From contig DYIL01000009.1 of assembly GCA_020723665.1 (NCBI GenBank), positions 21,345 to 85,344 of the forward strand: 64,000 bases of DNA, given 5' to 3'. Of this stretch, positions 46,065 to 54,816 are shown in pieces (positions within the stretch are counted from its first letter, which is position 1; the number at the start of each line of letters is the position of its first letter). The translations under genes and the position numbers were made by a program. Origin of the DNA: Methyloversatilis universalis (GTDB taxonomy: Bacteria; Pseudomonadota; Gammaproteobacteria; Methylococcales; Methylococcaceae). The notes under the pieces are model-generated. The model made no database searches and was not told where the DNA came from. It saw nothing but the letters and a program-made list of their open reading frames with translations.

Positions 46065-47458
46065 ATGACTGTTATCAGCAAAGATTTTCACGTTTTGGAC
46101 ACTGCCCTGGGGCCGGTGGTTTTCCATGCCCCGTCGTACCGCCTGTTCCAGGTGGACGAGGAGACGGCGGAGCGCGTCGGCGCCGCGGAATCGATGACGG
46201 ACGAGGAGCTGGAGCGCCTGCAAAAGACCCTGATCGGCAAGACCGACGGTCATCAGGCTTTCCGCCCGAAAACCAGCCTGTTGGGCGATCATGCGCAACT
46301 GAACGGCTTTTATCTCTTCGTCAGCCAGCAATGCAACCTCGCCTGTACTTACTGCTACGGCGACGGCGGCGAATACCGCAAGAATAAGATGAACATGGAC
46401 GAAACGACCGCGCGGAACTTCGTCGACAGATTCCTGACCGGCGAAAGCCCAACTTACGTCGTCAACTTCTTCGGCGGCGAACCGTTTCTGAATTTCTCCC
46501 TGATGCAGAAGGTCGTGGCGTATGCCAAGGAAAAGGGGAAGGAGCGGGGTTTCGGGTGTCGTTCAAGGTGACCACCAACGGGACAGTGTGGAGCGAGCGG
46601 ATCAAAAAGTTCGTCGACGAGGAAATCGACAATCTTACCGTGAGCCTGGACGGTCCCAAGGACATCAACGACGCGCAAAGGCCGCCGCTGGGCCGTTTTT
46701 CGTCTTACGACAAAACTCTCAATACTCTTCAGGAATTGAAGGCGATCAAGGACAAGCGGTATACGATCCGTACGATTCTGACCAAGAAGAGCTGCGAGAA
46801 ACTTGACGAGGTATACCGGCATAACAGCGCGCTCGTGGTGCCCGGCGGCGTGGGCATGACCATCGCCGACGTGGACGAGAACAATCCCCTGGCCTTGTCC
46901 GACACGGATTACCGGACAGTCTGCGACAGCGTGATCCGGAGGAACTCGGAGAGCCTCAAATCCCTGGCGCAAACCGACGCCCCGAGCTTCAACGAATATA
47001 CCTACCAGTTGTGCGAACTGCTGCTGTTCCGCAAGTACCGGCCGAACCCGTGCAACGCCGGCAGAACAGTGGTCGCCATCGCCGCCGACGGAGACATTTA
47101 TCCCTGCCATCGCTTCGTGGGATACGACGAGTTCCGGGTAGGCAACGTCAATGACGATCCGCCCCTGAACGCCGACTATTTCCAGGTGACGAAATCCTTC
47201 AAGGACACTTCGGTGGACGCCAACGAGCATTGCTCCCGGTGTTGGGCCAGGTACCTGTGCGGCGGCAACTGCTACGTGATCTCGTGGCTGCGCGAAGGGG
47301 ACGTGTTCAAGCCGCCGGCCCGCGAGTGTCATTCCCGCAGGCGAGTGTATGAAAGGCTCTTGGCCGAGTTCGCCGAGATCATGGCCGATCCGGACGAAAA
47401 GGATCGGTTCATGCGCAACGTGACGGCTTTTTATCAACAGTCCCGCGGTTCGGCCTAG
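46065..47458 (+). CDS. Radical SAM/SPASM peptide maturase (read with one -1 frame change)
   Basis: The enzyme would modify the adjacent precursor using SAM-derived radical chemistry. Its N-terminal stretch (residues 1-75) resembles the recognition part of SPASM maturases. The first cluster motif is CNLACTYC (Cys90, Cys94, Cys97), then FFGGEPFLNF. After the change, VSFKVTTNGTVWSERIKKFV and VSLDGPKDINDAQRPP continue the barrel, and the SPASM domain has NPCNAGRTVVAIAADG, YPCHRF, CSRCWARYLCGGNCYV and a final Cys in RECHSR. Reading must move back one base at 46547-46553, within GGGTTTC; the joined product would be 464 residues. This is a true lesion, a missing G in the assembly, or programmed slippage. 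Propeller gene follows 12 nt later. Confidence 0.85.
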
Positions 47459-47470
47459 GAGAAGAATCCA

Positions 47471-48889
47471 ATGCGCGAGACCATCGTTATCGGCCTCTTG
47501 GCCGCGTTCTGTTCGTCGCGCTGTTTTGCCGCCGCCTGCGGCCCGGTGTACGGCGCCGACGGCATCGCAGTGGACGGGGACGGCAAGGTGTGGGTCAGCC
47601 ATTACGAGGACGTGCGTCTCGGTCGGCTCGACCCGGGCAGCGGCGAATTCCTGGAATTCCTGCCCAGCACCAAGGGTAATCCGTTCGCCGCGCTCCGCAA
47701 TACCTGGAGCAAGGCGGCGGGCTTCGACTATTCCTTCGATTCCGGCTTGCAGGGCATCGCCATCGACGAAACCCGCGGCCTGGTGTGGAGCACCCGCTTC
47801 AACGACAACAAGGTACTGAGATTTTCCAAGGTGGAACGGCAATTCGCCGAACTGACCGTTCCTGGCCGGATCTCCGCTCGCTTCGACATCCCCATGGATG
47901 CCCAAGGCAACCTTTGGTTCGTTACGGGGAGTGCTCCGCCGCAGGGCACCGATGGCGCCGTGATCAAAGTCTCCCCGGACGGCAAGATCGAAACCTTGTC
48001 GTTCCCTCTGGAGAAATTCGGCAGCGGCGCCATCGCCGTGGACCCGGCGGGGCATCCCTGGGTAAGCGCGACGCCGGACAACGGCAAGGCCGAGCTGTAC
48101 GCCTGGACGGAGGGTGGGTTCAAGCGCCAGGATCTGCCCGACGTGGGGCGCTACATCGGCAGCCTGCACATCGACGCACGCGGAGACCTGTGGTTCACCG
48201 CTCCGGAAAAGAACGCCATCGGCCGTCTGCGTCAGGGACGGGCCGAGCTGTTCGCCATCCCTACCGCCAATGCCAGCCCCGGAACGATGGCCAGCGATGC
48301 CCGAGGCTACCTGTGGTTCACCGAATGGTACGGCCGCAAGCTTGGGCGTATCGCTCCCGATGGCAAGATCACCGAATACCCTCTGCCGCCGGAAGAAGAG
48401 ATTCCCCTTGCCGTGAAGCCCGACCGCGAGGGTCGGGTATGGTTTTCCGTGGCCTTCAACTACGGCCTGTTCCGGCTCGATCCGGCCACCGGAAAGATCG
48501 ATGAATTTCCGCTGCCGGTGCCGACCAACTGGTCCAAGAATGCTTCCCAGGGGCTGTCGGTCTGCACGGTGCGGAGCGAGAAGACGGCGCTCGTCGCGGA
48601 CGCCGGCACGGTCAAGACGGAGCAGTCGGCCGCCACCGAGCAGATGGTGCAGAACGCCGTCCTGCGGCATCCCAAAGGCTATCCCCGCAACCGGGACGCG
48701 GTGTTGTTCGAGCAAAAATGCCAGACCGCCTGCCACACTTGGTACCGGGTGGACAAGGCCGCCGCGCGGCGCTCGGATTGGGGCCCGACCGTGGACCGGA
48801 TGATCGAATTCAACGGTGCGGCGATCAGCAAGAAGGAGCGGGAGCGCATCGTGCGCTACATGAACAAGAACTATGCGCAGCTGAAATGA
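47471..48889 (+). CDS. Secreted Vgb-like beta-propeller fused to a C-terminal heme c domain
   Basis: The 472-residue periplasmic product has a signal peptide (IVIGLLAAFCSSRCFAAA), then seven propeller blades of the virginiamycin B lyase/SMP-30 kind, each with an AVDxxGxxWV-type strand (GIAVDGDGKVWVSHYEDV, HIDARGDLWFTAPEKNAIGR, SDARGYLWFTEWYGRKLGRI). From about residue 405 there is a small cytochrome-like domain with CQTACH (Cys417, Cys421, His422: CX3CH instead of CXXCH), RRSDWGPTVDRMIEFNGA, and SKKERERIVRYMNKNY, the usual end of single-heme domains. Its stop overlaps the ABC ATPase start as ATGA. Function is unknown; a redox role on the peptide product is inference. Confidence 0.85.
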   Translation: MRETIVIGLLAAFCSSRCFAAACGPVYGADGIAVDGDGKVWVSHYEDVRLGRLDPGSGEFLEFLPSTKGNPFAALRNTWSKAAGFDYSFDSGLQGIAIDETRGLVWSTRFNDNKVLRFSKVERQFAELTVPGRISARFDIPMDAQGNLWFVTGSAPPQGTDGAVIKVSPDGKIETLSFPLEKFGSGAIAVDPAGHPWVSATPDNGKAELYAWTEGGFKRQDLPDVGRYIGSLHIDARGDLWFTAPEKNAIGRLRQGRAELFAIPTANASPGTMASDARGYLWFTEWYGRKLGRIAPDGKITEYPLPPEEEIPLAVKPDREGRVWFSVAFNYGLFRLDPATGKIDEFPLPVPTNWSKNASQGLSVCTVRSEKTALVADAGTVKTEQSAATEQMVQNAVLRHPKGYPRNRDAVLFEQKCQTACHTWYRVDKAAARRSDWGPTVDRMIEFNGAAISKKERERIVRYMNKNYAQLK

Positions 48890-49593
48890 TACCGGCAATC
48901 GAGGTTTGCGGGCTGATCAAGACCTATCCCGGCGGTGCGCGTGTCCTGAATGGACTGTCCTTCAACGTCGGGACTGGCGAAGTGTTCGGACTCGTCGGCG
49001 AGAACGGCGCCGGCAAGAGCACCCTGATCAAGATTCTGGCGACGCTCCTGACACCGTCCGCGGGACAGGTGCGGATACTGAGCCTGGATACGCGGGAATA
49101 TCCGGCGCGCATCAAACGCCGGCTAGGCGTGGCGACCCAGGACAGCCATTTGGACGTGCGGCTCTCGGTCCGACAGAACCTCCGCTTCCACGGCCGCTAT
49201 TTCGGTCTGGACAGCCGGAAGATCGACCACGCGGCGGATTATTGGCTGGAACGGTTGGGGCTGACGGACAAGGCGGTGGAACGGGTGTATCGGCTGTCCG
49301 TGGGCACCCGGCGCCGGCTTATGTTGGCCAAGGCATTCCTCACCGATCCGGATCTGGTGATTCTGGACGAACCTACCGCCGGGCTGGATCCCAAGGCGCG
49401 TCTCCAGGTTTGGGAGGCGATCCGGGTTTTTCGCCGCCAAAACAAGACCATTCTGCTTTCCACTCATCATCACGAAGAGGTTCGCGCACTGTGCGATCGT
49501 TTACTGTTATTACGGGAGGGCAGGGGAGAATGCCTGAAGACTCTGCAGGAGCCGGCGGCGCCATTTTCCGAGGGAGCCGTTTCGCTGTCCTGA
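48886..49593 (+). CDS. ABC transporter ATPase
   Basis: The 235-residue ATP-binding subunit has Walker A GLVGENGAGKSTLIK, a Q-loop (VATQDSHLDVRLSV), the signature as RLSVGTRRRLMLAKAFL, and Walker B LVILDEPTAGLDPKARLQ with the H-loop LLSTHHHEEV. The DrrA/NatA-like form goes with ABC-2 exporters. It has no peptidase domain, so leader removal must come from elsewhere. Its ATG lies inside the stop of the propeller gene, and the permease gene begins before it ends, so the three are translationally coupled. Confidence 0.93.
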   Translation: MIPAIEVCGLIKTYPGGARVLNGLSFNVGTGEVFGLVGENGAGKSTLIKILATLLTPSAGQVRILSLDTREYPARIKRRLGVATQDSHLDVRLSVRQNLRFHGRYFGLDSRKIDHAADYWLERLGLTDKAVERVYRLSVGTRRRLMLAKAFLTDPDLVILDEPTAGLDPKARLQVWEAIRVFRRQNKTILLSTHHHEEVRALCDRLLLLREGRGECLKTLQEPAAPFSEGAVSLS

Positions 49594-50351
49594 GTTGTCT
49601 TTGGGCACTGGTCCTCAGGGATATCGTGGCGGAATTCCAGGACTGGCGGACTACGCTGGCGCGCCTGATTCTGCAGCCCTCGGTGTATCTGTTCGTATTC
49701 GCCTACGTGCTCGGCGGTATTGCCGTTTTCCCCGGCGGGGGCGACTATGTCCGGATCGTGGCGCCCGGCGTCGCCGTCATGGCGGTGATGCAGAACGCCG
49801 TTCAGGGCGCCGGCGGCGCGCTGCTCAACGGCTACTATTTCCGCACCATGGAAGCCTGGCTGCTGGCGCCCGTGAGTCTGCGCATCCTGTTGCTCGCTCG
49901 GGTGCTGAGCGGAACCCTGTTCGGTGTCCTCGGGGGAATCGTCGCCAGCGGTATCGGCATGGCCATGCTGGGATTCCGGCCGCATCATCCCGGTCTTTAC
50001 CTTTTGTTCCTGCTGCTCGGCGCGCTATTTTTCGCCCTGCTGGCGCTATTGGCGTTCGTGCTGCCGAAGTATCCCGACCGCGGCCAGGAGTGGCTCGCAT
50101 TTCTCATGACGCCGATGGGTTACTTGGGCTGCACTTTCTACACCTACGCCATGCTGCCGCCCTCCCTCGCGCCGTTTGCGCTGTTCGTGCCCACCACTTA
50201 TTTCAGCGAGGGTCTGCGCGACGCCGCAAACGGCGTATCGGCGTCCTTCGAACCGCAGGCGCTCTGGTCCGGCCTGGCGGCGGCGCTGACGGTGTGCCTG
50301 GCCACGACCGACTGGGCATTCCGCCGGCGCTTCAAGGATTTCCTTTGGTAG
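49530..50351 (+). CDS. ABC-2 type permease
   Basis: The 273-residue permease has about six membrane segments (for example LILQPSVYLFVFAYVLGGIA and LYLLFLLLGALFFALLALLA) and the ABC-2 C-terminal part with FVPTTYFSEGLRDAANGV. I chose ATG 49530, behind AGGGGAG, because it gives a short cytoplasmic lead before the first helix; this places the start 64 nt inside the ATPase gene in another frame. It should pair with that ATPase to export the mature peptide or a precursor of it. The next receptor starts 8 nt after the stop. Confidence 0.88.
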   Translation: MPEDSAGAGGAIFRGSRFAVLSCLWALVLRDIVAEFQDWRTTLARLILQPSVYLFVFAYVLGGIAVFPGGGDYVRIVAPGVAVMAVMQNAVQGAGGALLNGYYFRTMEAWLLAPVSLRILLLARVLSGTLFGVLGGIVASGIGMAMLGFRPHHPGLYLLFLLLGALFFALLALLAFVLPKYPDRGQEWLAFLMTPMGYLGCTFYTYAMLPPSLAPFALFVPTTYFSEGLRDAANGVSASFEPQALWSGLAAALTVCLATTDWAFRRRFKDFLW

Positions 50352-50359
50352 ATGTCATA

Positions 50360-52270
50360 GTGCGTTTGTTACGCCGCACTCTGCGGCCATGGGTACTCGT
50401 GCTTGCCGTGTCGGCAGCGAGTTTCGTCCCTTTCGTTCGGGCCGATGGCGACCGGGAAGTGATCACCGCCGAGGAGATCGAGCGGCAGAAGCCTGCAACC
50501 TTGATGGAACTCCTGAATCGGCTGGTCGGTCTCGGCAGCAGCGGCACTCAGCTCAGCCTGCGCGGCGTGCCTTCCGTGGCCCTGTACGTGGACGGATTCC
50601 CGCGCGGCGGCAATGTCGTGGAAGTGGACAAGATCAAACCCCAGGATGTGGCGCGCATCGAGATTCTGCGTGGCGCCGCGTCCAGCCGCTACGGAGCGGA
50701 GGCTCTGGGCGGCGCGATAATCGTTACCACCAAGCAGGGATCTAGCCGCTGGGGATTGCACGTGGTGCAAGGCTACAATAGCCTCGACAGCCGCTACAGT
50801 CGGGCTATCGGCAGCGGCGCCTTCGGGGATGCCGCCCTCCGCTTGAGCTTCGAGGACGGCCTGACCAATAAAGTCTTCGTGACGGACTCCGGCAATAATC
50901 CTTTTCCGTCTCTTGTGCAGACCCAGGATGCCTTTCAAACCAAGCGCGAGGGAAACGCCAAGGGCAGTTACCGCCACGATTGGCTGAATACCGGCGTCGA
51001 GGTGAATTATCTGGAACAAACCTACAATTACGGCCGCCCCAACGCCTTCAACGAGTACACGACGATACGCTCCAAGCTGATGGCCGAAGCGGCGTTCGGC
51101 GATCTCAAGCTGAGTTCCAACTTGCTCTACCAGGACTATAGCGTCGACGTGTTCCGGGACGCGGGCGGGTTGGACGCCGCCGGGCTCGCGCCGTATTTGC
51201 GCGGACTGGAGACGACCCGGACCGTCAATTTGGAGATCCAGGCCGGCTACCGGGACTTCAATCTGGGACTGGTTTACGGCAACGAACGGGAAGCCATCGA
51301 CCGGCGGCCGGACGGGAGCAGGCGGCGTATTTTCAAGTTGGAGGACACGGTCGATCGGATCGGGGTGTTCGCCGGCTACGGCTTTAATTTCTGGACCGAT
51401 TGCCGCTTCGATCTGGGTGGGCGCTACGACCTATACAACTATTCCGATATTTCGGTGTTTTCCTCGGAGCGGCTGACCCATGAGCCCGAGACCACGAAAA
51501 AGGCGTTCAATCCCAAGGCCAGCCTGTCGTGGAAGGCTTTGCCCTGGCTCAGCCTGCGCACCTCCGCCGCCACCGGCTTCATCCCGCCGGCGCCTTCCAC
51601 GCTGTATTTCCGCCAGGAGCAGCCGAGTTACCGTATTGTGGCCAATCCCGGGCTCAAGCCGGAGGAATCGCTCACCGTCGACTTCGGACTGGAAGGGAGT
51701 TACCGGGACAGCACCCAGTACAGTCTGACTTTCTTCTATACCCGTTGGACCGACAAGGTGGAGATGCTGACCATTGCCGGTACCCCGGCCATCCAAACTT
51801 ACAAGAACCTGGGCGAGTCGGAATCGAAAGGCGTGGAGTTCAGCCTGAACCAGCGGATTACGGACGATTTGAATGCCTCGCTCAATTACACGCTGAACTT
51901 CACCGAGATTACCGATGCTCTGGACCCGGCCGTCATCGGCAACCAACTGCCGTTCCAACCTCGCCACCGGCTAAATGCGGTACTCGATTACCGAGGACCG
52001 TGGAACACTTCAGCCCGCGCCAATCTTCACTACGAATCGGAGCAGTTCATGGACTTCCGCAACATCGTCCGGGACGAACAGGGTATCGCCTGGCTGAACG
52101 GCGAATACGCCATTCTGGACCTGCTGTTGACCAAGAAGTTTCAGTGGAGCGGTGCCGGCCTGGATCTCACGTTTGCCGTCAACAACCTGTTCGACTCCCG
52201 GTATCAGAAAAATTTTTTCCATCAGGACCCAGGACGCGTCTTTCGCGGCGAACTGGCGGTGAAGTTTTGA
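50360..52270 (+). CDS. Short TonB-dependent receptor of the peptide locus
   Basis: The 636-residue outer membrane protein has a basic signal peptide (RLLRRTLRPWVLVLAVSAAS) cut near VRA-DGD. The plug begins almost at once with REVITAEEIERQKPATLMEL, so there is no obvious TonB box and no STN domain. The rest of the plug is clear (LSLRGVPSVALYVDGFPRGG, IEILRGAASSRYGAEALGGA), and the barrel ends GRVFRGELAVKF. GTG 50360 is preferred; TTG 50345 is the alternative. Coupling to the ABC genes suggests a part in moving the same ligand across the outer membrane. Confidence 0.88.
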   Translation: MRLLRRTLRPWVLVLAVSAASFVPFVRADGDREVITAEEIERQKPATLMELLNRLVGLGSSGTQLSLRGVPSVALYVDGFPRGGNVVEVDKIKPQDVARIEILRGAASSRYGAEALGGAIIVTTKQGSSRWGLHVVQGYNSLDSRYSRAIGSGAFGDAALRLSFEDGLTNKVFVTDSGNNPFPSLVQTQDAFQTKREGNAKGSYRHDWLNTGVEVNYLEQTYNYGRPNAFNEYTTIRSKLMAEAAFGDLKLSSNLLYQDYSVDVFRDAGGLDAAGLAPYLRGLETTRTVNLEIQAGYRDFNLGLVYGNEREAIDRRPDGSRRRIFKLEDTVDRIGVFAGYGFNFWTDCRFDLGGRYDLYNYSDISVFSSERLTHEPETTKKAFNPKASLSWKALPWLSLRTSAATGFIPPAPSTLYFRQEQPSYRIVANPGLKPEESLTVDFGLEGSYRDSTQYSLTFFYTRWTDKVEMLTIAGTPAIQTYKNLGESESKGVEFSLNQRITDDLNASLNYTLNFTEITDALDPAVIGNQLPFQPRHRLNAVLDYRGPWNTSARANLHYESEQFMDFRNIVRDEQGIAWLNGEYAILDLLLTKKFQWSGAGLDLTFAVNNLFDSRYQKNFFHQDPGRVFRGELAVKF

Positions 52271-52717
52271 TGCCGAACCCGCCGTTCGGAGGGCCGCGTT
52301 ACGGCAAACGGGTGGATGCGATGGCCCCATCACGGCGAAGCCCGTCAGGTATCGAACGCCGGAACGAGCGCCCTTGTCGACGAACCGGAAACCTTCGCGG
52401 GCGAGCCGACCGCGCCGAGACCGCCACGGATAATCCCGGAAACTTCGGGTGGACGCCCGTTTGGCCCAAAAAGGCAAGCGCAACCACTCGCAGGTCTCCA
52501 ATCCTTTGCCGACGAAGGCGGCGAGAAGGGATTCGATTCCCGACCTCCTTCGGGCCACGGGGTTCCTTGACCAAACCGTAGGCCGGATTAAGCGAAGCGT
52601 ATCCGGCACTCGCCTGCCGCCCTTTCGACTTCGCTCTGGACAGGCTTATCCCGACTTGCATTTTGGATGAAGGGGACCGTTTTCCCATCTACGCCGCTAT
52701 ACTGTAGTGAACTCGCT
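52271..52717. other. Convergent intergenic region with a REP-like hairpin
   Basis: This region lies between the last gene of the peptide locus (plus) and the AraC-type gene (minus). At 52582-52607 GCCGGAT and ATCCGGC form an inverted repeat inside GTAGGCCGGATTAAGCGAAG, and CTTTCGACTTCGCTCTGGAC follows near 52622. Both resemble the interior of the MITE-like copy at 17988-18108, without its ends. The hairpin could end transcription from both sides. No gene is seen. Confidence 0.6.
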
Positions 52718-53616
52718 CTATCCCTCGTCCACGGTTCCGGGGCTCACTTCGAAACGGCCGATATTCCTGAACACCGGCGCGGGGTTCACGCCGAAGGTGT
52801 CGCGAAAACTGTGGCTGAAGTGGGTCGCGTCGGCGAAACCCGCGTCCAGCGCGGCGTGGGTTAGGTTGTCGCTGCCATACAATCGTTCGATGGCGGACAA
52901 CATGCGCTTCCAGGCTCGGAAGCGGCGGTAGGGGAGTCCGGTGCATCGCCGGAAGAGATGAAGGAACCTTGAGGGCGAAAGTCCGATCAGGCTCGCCAGC
53001 TCCTGCTGCGAGAAATTCCGGTCCGGTTCCAGGCAGATCCGTTCGATGACCTGTCGGATACGTCCATCGATCTCGACCGGCGGCTGATCGCGGGTATTCA
53101 GCAGCCGATCCAGGCGCTGTTCGACGGCGATACGGTTCGGATTTTCCTCATGGATCCAGCGGAAGCATTCGACCGTCTCGGCGTCCTCGAAAAACCTTAC
53201 TGTCGTTTCCGAATACGGAAAACGCTTCCGGAATCCTGTCGCGTCGGGGCCGTTTCGCTCCACGAACAACTTTCCGTGCACGCCGCCGGCCATGTCCAGG
53301 GCATGCCGAATCCTTGGGGCACCACCGCGCAACGGCAAGTCCGCCATTCGCCGTCGGCCAGCCTGATCCGAAACGGGCGATAGATGCCCACGTGCAGCAC
53401 GTTGGCGCCATAGACGTGGGTTTCCAGATGCTGGATCGGACCGCAATAGAGTACCCGTCCGTGTCCCATGTAAAGCTGCGAAGTCCCGGGATAAAGCGGG
53501 CGCATAGCCAGTTTATGCAAGTTCTGCCGGATAAGCGTGAATACAATTCCAGGCGCCGGCCATAGACGGGGATGGTCGTATGGCTCGGCAGTCCATGGTG
53601 ATACGCCGTCCATCAT
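52718..53616 (-). pseudogene. AraC-family transcriptional regulator with a frame change
   Basis: The N-terminal ligand-binding half starts at ATG 53614-53616 (MMDGVSPWTAEPYDHPRLWP) and is in one frame to AVVPQGFG. Near 53305-53310 the sense moves to another frame (HALDMAGGVHGKLFVERNGP) and continues through the two helix-turn-helix units (FSQQELASLIGLSPSRFLHL, HAALDAGFADATHFSHSFRD) to the end. Joined, it would be a 299-residue AraC regulator of normal length. One missing base would explain it, so either a recent lesion or an assembly error. It diverges from the DUF3047 gene across 48 nt and may regulate it. Confidence 0.75.
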
Positions 53617-53664
53617 AATGAACCCGGATCGGCGTTTTCCAGAACTTTTCCCGGGAGGATTTCC

Positions 53665-54759
53665 ATGAACGACACATCGACCCGCACGGAATTTCAATCG
53701 CGTTTCGAGGTTTTGCTGAGCCGACTCGCGGCGGATGATCTCATGGGCTACGCCTTTATCGACGTTCCCTCGGATCGAAAACCCTGGCTGGATACTGGCA
53801 TCGACTTGTCGGCAGGCGAGCGGGTGACCACCTTTGCCGTGGGCAAGACTTACCTCAAGGGCAGCGACCTCTGGTTCGGCGCGCATTTCCAGCTATGGTG
53901 CCGAATCGGTCCGGATGGCGAAATCTTCCGCGGCACCCGGGCGAGCAACACGTTTACGACGGAGAAGCCGGGGCGGCTTTATCTCGCCAGCTATTTTCCC
54001 GGCGAATGGGCCACCCGAACCGGCGAGTTGGCGACGCCGGACGAAGTCTACGAGCAGGCGAGCGGAAACCTAACCGCGTTGATCGTACGCTGGCGGGTCG
54101 AACCGATCGAAGGGCTAAAAAGGCTGGCGGCGCTCGGCGACGTGGACGGCCTAGTCGCGTCCGAAATCGACCGTTTGACCGATCCGGTCGTCCCGCCGCC
54201 GGGTTGGAACTATCTGTGGTTCGTGGGGCCGGCGGAAATCTACCGATCCTGTCGGACTTCGGAAAAGGAACCGGCCATCCGCTGCCACACCCATCGCGAC
54301 GTGGGGCTTTTGTAGAAAGACGTTTCCCTGCCATTCGAGCCGGACACGCGCTTGCGCTGGGCCTGGCGCGTGGATCGCTTGCCTTCGGCGGTGCGCGAGG
54401 ACACGTTTCCGACCCATGACTACCAGAGCATCGCCGTGGAGTTCGACAACGGCCAGGACATCACCTATTACTGGAGTGCCGAGCTGCCCGTGGGCACTGC
54501 CTACCGCTGCCCGATTCCCACCTGGACCGCGCGCGAGACCCACGTGGTGATCCGTTCCGGCTCCGAGGGGCTGGGCGAATGGTTCGGCGAGGAACGGGAC
54601 GTTCACCGCGATTACCTGGACTTCATCGGCGGCCCGCCGCCGGCCCGAATCGTGCGGGTGTGGCTGATCGCGCTGAGCTTGCTCCAGGGCCGGGAGGGAG
54701 AATGCCGGTATTCCGGCATCGAGTTCGTGACGAAGGAAGGAGTGACGCCGGTACAATAA
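53665..54759 (+). pseudogene. DUF3047-type protein interrupted by one amber codon
   Basis: The frame runs from ATG 53665 to TAG at 54313-54315 and then continues, in the same frame and with the same family sense, to 54759. Before the stop is a beta-rich domain (TGIDLSAGERVTTFAVGKTY, SNTFTTEKPGRLYLASYFPG). After it is the DUF3047 domain (LRWAWRVDRLPSAV, ITYYWSAELPVGTAY, ETHVVIRSGSEGLGEWFGEE, RDVHRDYLDFIGGPPPARIV). A CAG to TAG change would explain the break. Without it the protein would have 364 residues. No signal peptide is clear. Function of the family is unknown. Confidence 0.7.
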
Positions 54760-54816
54760 GCCCGGCCGCGCCAGGGCGGCTTAACGTCATGGTGTCGGCG
54801 CTGACGGGACCCTTCC

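Noticed and set aside
46454..48898. An 814-codon open frame on the minus strand across the maturase and propeller genes
   Set aside because: It is antisense to two genes with clear domains and ribosome sites, has no recognisable domain itself, and long antisense frames are common in GC-rich coding DNA.
48886..49593. Peptidase-containing (C39) bacteriocin exporter
   Set aside because: The ATPase has only the nucleotide-binding domain, and no C39 Cys-His domain is present in it or the permease.
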